In this document: positions 56,801 through 64,000 of the stretch, piece by piece
How positions within the stretch are numbered: position 1 is the stretch's first letter
Layout: every line of letters begins with the position of its first letter
NCBI GenBank assembly: GCA_000226015.1
Contig: JH156626.1
Coordinates: forward strand, 288,809-352,808
Length of the DNA stretch: 64,000 nucleotides
Direction of reading: 5' to 3'
Source: Mnemiopsis leidyi
Lineage: Eukaryota > Ctenophora > Tentaculata > Lobata > Bolinopsidae
Notes under the pieces: model-generated
Told to the model about the DNA's origin: nothing
Seen by the model: only the letters and a program-made list of their open reading frames with translations
Databases searched by the model: none
Position numbers and translations under genes: made by a program

Positions 56801-58642
56801 TACAGCTAGATTTCTTCAGTATGAGATCCATCACCACGTCGAGTGAGCTGCGCGTGGAGGAAAAGTGGGTGTTTAAACTCGTCAACAGATGGTTTAAAGA
56901 GGTCAAACAACGTGATCAACTAGACAACTGTCACCTGGGGTACTTGCTGACCAGTGTTCAGTATCATCTTATAGACAAACCGTATCTTCACGAAGTTGTG
57001 TTTGATCTCGTGTTAGACTCCACAAGTTTAGAGGACGGTGTGAGAAGAATGTTGCTCAAGAAGATTAGAGATGCTATGAAATACACAGACGAAAATCAGA
57101 CCGCTCGGAATCAACTGTCAGGTGACACCTCGAACAAAGACGACGATTTAAGCAGCACTGTCAGTAAGGCCGTTCCCAAAAACCAGAGACCAATACGGCC
57201 GGACAATCTGATCCGTAAAATAGTAGGGATAATGGCGGGTAACATTCCAGGGGGAGACAGGAGCGTGTCAGCTAACGAGATTGACTTGTTGCTGTCAGAG
57301 AAGTACCAGAATCTGGAGCCAAACATCCAGGACTTGGTGGTGGACTACCTGGCTACTAGAGACCGGATATCTGGTTCCAACTGTACTCGTTGTCTACAGT
57401 TGTACGGTTCGACAAGGAACAGGAAACTGATCTTGTTGGTGGTGAACTATCTGACTAGAGATCCGGGGGATTATAACGAGATTTACGGCATTGGATGGGG
57501 GGAGGTGAGCTTCGAGACAATCAGAGATATGATCCAGGACACCGGAATAGCCGAGATATTTCACCAGGTAATTATAAAAACTTAATTAACTTTTAACCAA
57601 GCCGATCAACAGAAAATGTGGAATTAAAATGACGTAATTATATTATATTTTTTACGTAATTTTTTTACCGTCTGGTTACAGGCTTGCAAAATAACCCGCT
57701 AAAATACCCCCTCCCCAGCACGACTCCCCAGAAGAAGACTACTGGTACCCCAACTATCGGAGATTCCCGAACTGCACCCAAGTAGAACTGATTATGTCCT
57801 GGTCAGTAGCTCACCCCAACCAAACGTCCAACATCGCCTCCCTTCTCAACACTCTCTGTTACCGGTCCATCCCTTCCAAGTACCGGAAACTTGTTCTCCT
57901 TCCCTTTGTCAGGCTCCTTCTATCGGACAAGACAGAACTGAAGTGTGGGAGACACAAGCATAAGAAAACTTTGTCATCCCACAACTACATCGGGGCTAAA
58001 GGACCACGTGAGTTGTATGATGATGATGAAGAGAGGGAAGAAAGTGTAGAGCTGGTTAGGATTGGAGATTGCAGATATAATCTAGATTTCTCGGAGGGAA
58101 TGTTGAAGTTAACGTCTCGGTTATCCGGGGAAGATAACCGAGATCAGGATGCTGCTCAACACAAGTTTATATTGTTTGATGCACTGGCTCCGACTGAGAC
58201 CACACAATATCCCTTGTTCACGTGTAATTTGAGCTTAGCGAGAGTAAGAGAGACTGTTGGGAAATCAAGTGATGTTTTTGTTATGTTTGTCAAGCGTCGA
58301 GGTATGGCCACTTGACAACCGACAAAGTCTGAAATGTCTGATTGGCAGAAGTATACTAGATTCTTTATTGGTAACTTTCCAATTTGTCTACAAATTTGGA
58401 AAAGATAAATGATTAAACAAGTATGTGTAAGATGATAATGATAACGATGACTGCCACTAGAAACAACTGTGTCGTGTGATAACTATAATTCATACAGAAA
58501 ACCCTATCAAACAAGCACCTAGTTTCCACAGACTACCTAATTTGTTCCTACCTGATTTAGTTTCCACAAGGAGGGAACCTTTGAGGACCTCCCCCGGATG
58601 ATAGATCTTACTGGCTCTCTTCAGCTTTATCTCCAGAGACAT
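53867..58642 (-). CDS. VPS26C: VPS26C (DSCR3), Commander retriever subunit
   Basis: Seven exons chain in phase: 58552-58642, 55555-55716, 55191-55358, 54889-54997, 54503-54637, 54214-54309 and 53867-53999. The product is 297 aa, the same length as the human protein. Conserved blocks along the arrestin-like fold include IKLKRASKIYHPGEVL, SSKSVGIFEAFYNSVKPI, IPFEFPLKA, YDSYHGVFISVQYTL, PFTITPQSLENI, IELQLVRVETCGCAEG, TEIQNIQIAEGDV and FEVNIVIVLQDDHLITENFP. VPS26C works with VPS29 and VPS35L (retriever) in endosomal recycling. Intron 1 (55717-58551) contains the BTB-BACK gene on the opposite strand. The exon 2 acceptor and every phase were checked by length. Confidence 0.95.
56059..58315 (+). 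CDS. BTB-BACK domain protein, nested antisense in VPS26C intron 1
   Basis: Two exons (56059-57567 and 57719-58315) give 701 aa. The first about 90 residues are Ser/Thr-rich and disordered. A BTB fold follows (PPDCHVIVNTHHIPVHRTVL, then DILGSFYTGELEI), then a BACK domain (CARFVEIFKFAHTVWCTQLV through EEKWVFKLVNRWFKEV). The C-terminal half is a novel-looking globular region (NLIRKIVGIMAGNIPGGDRS ... LFTCNLSLARVRETVGKSSD) without Kelch repeats. BTB-BACK proteins usually act as CUL3 adaptors; the substrate domain here is not recognised. Start chosen at MTKLNFIKM; an earlier frame lacks an ATG. The whole gene lies within the VPS26C first intron on the opposite strand. Confidence 0.8.
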
Positions 58643-59074
58643 GATGCTTTTTGAGGGCAAATGTATCAATTTTACACTTTGAGTGCATATAATGTCATTG
58701 GATTATCATTTATAACGAGGCTTGGGATAGAATTTCTTATATGCAACAATGGTGGGAGATGAAAAATAAAGACGATTATATATTAACTTGAAAACGAGTT
58801 TTATCAAAATAACGAAATTACGATAGTTTAATACACGAAAATACGTTATCAAATTATCAGTTGGCATCTATGGAATGCAAACAACTCTCAACAATCGAGC
58901 AGAAAGTGTATAATCTCGAAATAGATAGAGCAAACATATATAAATAATTCAATTGATAAAAACATTCACTAAAAATAGTGAATTTAATTATGATAGTATA
59001 TAGTATTTGGAACCTGTTCTCAACCCCTACAGCAAAAAACACAAAATACAATTTTAAAAGACAATCACTAGCTG
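58643..59074. other. Spacer VPS26C start - SMARCAL1 stop
   Basis: About 430 bp of AT-rich DNA, presumably holding the VPS26C promoter and SMARCAL1 3' UTR. No distinctive motif. Confidence 0.4.
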
Positions 59075-62000
59075 CTAACTCCCTAACCTAGGTTTCTTAC
59101 TGCTGCTCTCTCCATCTTCACCACTATCTCTACTTTTAGCGGTAAAGAAGTTCATGATGTCAACCTGCCTACCATCACTGTCTGGGGCACTGTAATTTGA
59201 CGCCTCGGCCGACTTGAAATCGTCAGCTCCGACCCCCATGTTGCCCAGGACAGACAGTTTGGTTTCAATCATTGGCCACATGATGTCGTCAGAGGTACGT
59301 CGTGCCACCAGATAGTGAATGACAACCGAGCTTTGTTGGCCAATACGGTGTACACGGTCTTCTGCTTGCTGCAGGATCTGGAGGGTTGAGTGTTTGCTTC
59401 ATTATTTGGTAGCCTAAATTTTGGCGAATGTTAGCCAAGGATGAAAGATATTATAGGATTGGAGAATAATTTAGCTAGTCTTTGTTTCAGATTCATGACT
59501 TACTTAGAAACTGATTATAATGTATTAAAAAATCATTTGAAAAACAGAAACTCAATAAGCGAAAAATCACGAGAGTGTTTTTATACCCCTGGATTGTAAA
59601 ATAATTCTGAAAATACAACAGTATCTGCTGCTGTGAGGGTAAACCCAGCGTTAGCTGCTGTGAGGGAGAGGAGAGCTACTTTGCACTTTCTCTCGGACTG
59701 GAACCAGTCACATTGCTCCTGTCTGGATTGGTTGGTGTCATGTAAAAAACAAGATTAAATACTATGGTTTAAGAAAAAGTAGAATGAAACAAAAAATTGA
59801 GAAAATTCCTCTTAAAAACTGTTGGCAAACCTTCTTTCAGCAGGAGTATTTCCCTCAATCATGATAAACTGGACCCCCTGTTTTCTGAGAAAATCCTGCA
59901 GACCTCCCATCATAGTCTTGTGGTGTGCGAACAATAAGAACTTCTTGTCACTCTCCAGTAATTCTGACACATACGATATTACTCCAGGTAACTTAGCCAT
60001 TGCTGTTTCACTGTAGTACTGTGATAGTAGTGTGTATCAGTTCAGTAAGCTAGGCACCTAAAATTATTGATATATATGTATTTGACATATTTTCTACGAA
60101 AAAAGTAGCCAATATTTTTTGTTTTACCTCGAAAAGACAAGCTTGATATGTTGATTTAGAGGCAGTGCTAGCACTAGTCGCAGCTGCATTAAGGCTTTTC
60201 GAGCTTTTCGCTTCTATGACAATTTTCTTTCTCCTTTTACCAGGTAGCTGGTCCAACACATCTTTCTGCAATAGAAATATTTTAACAGATGCAGTTTTTA
60301 ATTTGTTAGCGACCTGAATAGTGAATTATTGCCGAAATCACATCCTCTATTATTTGCATAGATAACTTCTAGGCTAAAGAAATTGCAATATAAAAAATCT
60401 AATACCTAGAATTTCTAGTATCTTCAAGCATAAAATTATATCAAAGAATCAAACCTTCAATCTTCGAATCATGAAATTAGCACTCATGAATATATTAAGT
60501 TCCTCCAAATTTGAGTTTCCATTAAAATCCCAACCCCAGGGAGTTTTCTTTGCACAACAATAACGCATTCCAAACTCTTCATAGCTAGGCATCAATTTCT
60601 CTATTGGAATAACAACGGATGTTATATTCACTTTGATGAGACTGGACTTTTGACTCAGTTTATATTTTACTTATCTTTAGGAAGACCCAGTCTTGTTTTT
60701 TGGTCTTTTGGGTTAATGTTATTTTACATAGCAAAAAAGATTTCATACTATTATTAGTTTCTAAGGGAAATACAGAAAACACTACCAGAACTAGAGCTTC
60801 AGTATTTTTTGGAATCAAGGATAGGAGTATTCTTACTTACTGTTGACACATCGAAGCTGAGTGAATAGCTCAATAGGTCTACTTAATGCTGGAGTTCCAC
60901 TTAACAGCAAACATCTTTTTGTATTTTGCAAAATTGAGGCAGCTGCCTTACATCTAACTGTTTTAGCTGAAATATGTTTGGTTTAGCAGATGACAATTGG
61001 TATTTCATTCGTCAACATTATCACATTAAAGTGAATCAAAGGTTAAACAAACTTGTTTTTAAAGAATGAGGACATTGAAGAGATTATCATGCTTGATAAT
61101 GTAGATATCAAGAGACACTTTGGGCAAAAAAGTTACATACCATTCTTGATGAAATGTGATTCATCAGCAATGGCACAGTTAAATTTTCTTTGAAGATTAA
61201 ATTTTGTAAGAAGATCATAGCTAAGTATTGTGATTTTCTCGCTGCCGATCCTGTCTCCACCTGGGGGTTTTAATCAGTGAAACGGGATTTGCAGGGAAAA
61301 AAGCAATTTAATTAGAACATAATTATTGCTAGTACATCATGCATCAAGACAGAAACCATCAGTTTTACCCTTAAGTATGACATTAACATCACTGTATTTT
61401 ATGTCAGGAAGCCAAGAAGTCACTGCCTCTGACCATGTTAAGCGCAGAGAGGATGGGCATATGATAAGAAGAGGCCACTCAGATCGATACTCTTGCATTG
61501 CACATAGTGCCTGAGTAAGATTTGATTTTAAACCAGAAAGTTTTCCTGGTAATAAAAGGATTATCTAACATTATTTGGCACTTTAAAAGAGGTCTGTACT
61601 GAAAGAAAACAACATTTACCTGGATAGTTTTTCCTAGTCCCATGTCATCAGCAATGAGTGCTCTGCCATCAAGAGATAATGCAAACTCAACGCCCTCCTT
61701 CTGGAATGGCAGAAGTTTGTTGAGCAATGGGTTCGAAGAATTAATTTCAATCTTTTTTCTTTTGTTTCCTTTTAAGCACATTGAAATAAACTTTGGGATA
61801 GGTTCAATTTTCACTTGGGGCCTGAGAAAAGAGCTTGATTGTATGAAATTATCATGATCCTCGATATTTAGTGACCATGTGGATGTTTTTAAATCATAAT
61901 TCCGGGAGGGCAGATTCTTGATGACAGCTACTAGCTGACTGTGGAATTTTGTAGATATAACAAATCTTGTATGAGATAATAGGCAGCATGTTGCAATATG

Positions 62001-62462
62001 AACGGGCCCATTGTAAATGTCTTCTGATGAAGGCTTGATCTTTTTAAGTTTCAATGACGAACTGGAAGAATTCTCAGGCAATTCAGTGGTCAGTGGTTCT
62101 TTCTTTTCAGAGGATACTTTAGCATCCCTTAAAGCAATTGCACGCTTCCTATTTTCTTCAATCTTCTGCTGAATGGAGGTTCGATCTGAGTGGCTACCTT
62201 TCGCACTCTGACCAGCCACATTACAACTGGATGAAGAGAAACTAGGGTTGCATGAGATTGGTTTCCCATTTTGAATACTGTTTGTTGTATGTGTATTGGA
62301 AGCTGTATTGGGCTCTTTGAGAATATCAGGTAATGGTTTGGTGATACAGTTGTTTTGACTACGGTTGGAGGATGCTGCTCTCTGGCTTCGTTGCTTTTGA
62401 AGTTCTAAAGCCCTTGCACGACTAGCCTCAATACGCTTTAGTTGTTCCTCTGTGAGGCCCAT
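59075..62462 (-). CDS. SMARCAL1: SMARCAL1 (HARP) annealing helicase
   Basis: Nine exons chain in phase: 61620-62462, 61369-61510, 61141-61260, 60841-60966, 60455-60600, 60128-60265, 59831-60018, 59587-59722 and 59075-59377 (713 aa; human 954). The N-terminus is the RPA-binding helix ([20 protein letters not shown]). One HARP domain is visible ([20 protein letters not shown]). The SNF2 ATPase shows Walker A DDMGLGKT, the DESH box, [43 protein letters not shown] and the final [18 protein letters not shown]1 anneals RPA-coated DNA and remodels stalled forks. Having a single HARP repeat and a shorter linker explains the smaller size. An acceptor just upstream of the ATG (gtctcag at ~62466) implies a separate 5' UTR exon. 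Confidence 0.95.
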
Positions 62463-63495
62463 ATACCTGAGACATGGGGAAAATTACTGCAACATTCTTG
62501 GCCATCAAGATACTACCTGATTTTGAATCACAAATACGAAAAACAAGTAACAGCTGATCATTTGACTAACTTCGTGTCAATGCTTTAGCTAGATTCACGC
62601 ATTGTTTCTAGACGAAACAATGCGTGAATGAGCATTCAAGTTCCTTTGTATTTTATTATTGTTCTAAAACCATAAAAATTCTGTTGTGAACAATGATAAG
62701 CATCGTTTAGATTAAATTTTATCTAAGCAAGAGGCAAAACCTGCAGGCTGCAGTCCTACACCATTTCTTATTCATAAAACAATAAATGTGTATTGACACT
62801 AAAATCAAATAACATCAGTTAACAAAATATATTTGATAATTCAGCGTGATTATGGTACGCTAAACGAGAAAAAAAGAGAACAAACATATTCGTGATAACG
62901 GTGATTAGCAGCTACAGCAATAAAAGTTGAAGTACAATATTTAACAAACTAAGTGACGAATAAATTTTTTATTGACTAATACACAATTAAATAATTTCCA
63001 AAATGAATGAATCAAGATTTAAGTCTGAAAGCATTGCATGGCCTATATTATGCCAATATTATGAAACGATTGGAATGTGGAATATGACGATTGAGCTAGT
63101 AGATCATTCAGATAGATAAAATAAATGTCTGGCGAGTAGATTCATAAAACGTTTTACAGTAAGTGAATTTTATAAAAGAACAGATCTGACAAATTTTACA
63201 TTAATAAATCTTGACGAAACGATATCTGTTTTAACTAAACGTCTTTATGAAATTATACCCGTCTGCAAGCCGTGGGCTAGTCAGGTGACACCTCAAAGAC
63301 GAGAGATTAGAGTTGGATGAGATCCCCAGGCAAGTGTAACCGCGACAATACCAAGTCTATCTCATACTTGTTTTAATTCGGACACTCCAATAGCAACATG
63401 TTACACAAGTGTAACGGCCAATTACAGGAGGCCGAATGTACAATTATACATACACGCCAGTGACGGTTAAGGTAGTGTGAACCATACTTACATCG
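62463..63495. other. SMARCAL1 5' region
   Basis: AT-rich sequence that should include the SMARCAL1 5' UTR exon and promoter, though I cannot delimit them. It contains the perfect hairpin at 62593-62629. Confidence 0.4.
62593..62629. repeat. Perfect 16-bp-stem hairpin
   Basis: attcacgcattgtttc, loop tagac, then gaaacaatgcgtgaat. The stem is perfect and sits about 130 bp upstream of the SMARCAL1 coding start, probably in a 5' UTR intron. Confidence 0.9.
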
Positions 63496-63499
63496 CCCG

Positions 63500-63665
63500 A
63501 GACTTCGCTGCAATGGGCAGCTACTCATTTAACCCTCAATCACGGTCTCCCGATCATTCGGCTGAGTCGACCGAAGAAGGTTGCATAGGCAAATGCCCTT
63601 AGCGCACTTTTCTAGGACTGGCGGATACGGGATTCGAACCCCCGACCTCCTGCGTGGGTGCCGAG
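63500..63665 (-). mobile_element. tRNA-derived SINE copy 2
   Basis: Minus-strand copy of the SINE at 16725-16912. The head has a canonical B box (GGGGGTTCGAATCCC), the body has gcgctaagggcatttgccta and ccgtgattgagggttaaatg. It is better preserved in the head than copy 1. Confidence 0.8.
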
Positions 63666-63738
63666 AAAAAAAATCAAAATTTAGAATTTACTCGTTTAAA
63701 ACCTACACACTCAAAAGTATTTCGACCATGAAACAAAT

Positions 63739-63941
63739 TTGACGAGATTATATCCGTCTAACGTTCTAACGTTCTAACGTTCTAACGTTCTAACGTTCTA
63801 ACGTTCTCGTTCAGCTTTAGCTGCGTGAGTCGGGTATCACCGCGACAACATTTAGACTAACTTGCAACTTACCGCTGTCATTGTCGAGGAATTACCCGAC
63901 TCACGCAGCTATAGAACGTTAGACGGATATAATCTCGTCAA
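63739..63941. mobile_element. Family 2 MITE second copy, 203 bp
   Basis: The ends are perfect inverted repeats starting TTGACGAGATTATATCCGTC. The left arm has an internal expansion, (gttctaac)n with about six units at 63761-63808. The inner pair (agctgcgtgagtcgggta / tacccgactcacgcagct) and core match the 20600-20816 element in inverted orientation. The sequence after 63941 (cttgtcgaggtgttacgata...) matches the 20.1-kb cluster in reverse, so a larger composite continues past the window edge. Confidence 0.75.
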
Positions 63942-64000
63942 CTTGTCGAGGTGTTACGATAAACAGACTATCATCTCGTCAAGGCGCAGCTTGTTCTCTT

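Overview
The window reads as nuclear DNA of an invertebrate metazoan. It is AT-rich. Genes are split by short GT-AG introns and carry animal-type families (CYP46-like P450, ICE1, CENP-X, VPS26C, SMARCAL1, MCM10, DNAJC16, ACBD5-like). A Pol III tRNA gene, tRNA-derived SINEs, LINE remnants, a hAT element and foldback/MITE-like elements are also present. I cannot place the phylum from sequence alone. All exon joins were made by eye from splice sites, reading-frame phase and family resemblance; the stated exon lengths are phase-consistent throughout.

Left part (1-16.6 kb): a 3' terminal exon of an unknown gene, the 3' exons of an ACBD5-like tail-anchored protein (both +), then a compact minus-strand locus. 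CENP-X (82 aa, five exons) ends in TAA, and that stop overlaps, as TAATG, the ATG of a 1,843-aa ICE1-like protein whose first coding exon is the same exon. The large CENP-X intron 2 contains an intronless DNAJC16 gene on the same strand. This possible dicistronic plus nested arrangement is the most unusual thing in the window.

Middle (16.6-45 kb): a repeat-rich stretch (SINE, three LINE tails, a GC-rich cluster of nested inverted-repeat elements at 19.6-20.8 kb), then a 13-exon PP2C-like gene of the CG9801 type on the minus strand (21.7-30.3 kb) with a tRNA-Arg(CCT) gene in one intron. One splice donor of this gene has been copied about nine times in a 42-bp tandem array. After a gene-poor stretch (30.3-39.4 kb) comes a three-exon CYP46-like P450 (+), then a hAT-type non-autonomous element with a perfect 8-bp target duplication around an assembly gap.

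Right part (45-64 kb): a decayed LINE, an unrecognised multi-exon gene (minus, 48.0-50.5 kb), then MCM10, VPS26C and SMARCAL1 head-to-tail on the minus strand. A BTB-BACK gene lies antisense inside VPS26C intron 1. The right edge has a SINE and a second copy of the 20-kb inverted-repeat element. CENP-X/MHF2, MCM10 and SMARCAL1 all act at replication forks, but there is no sign here that their proximity is functional.
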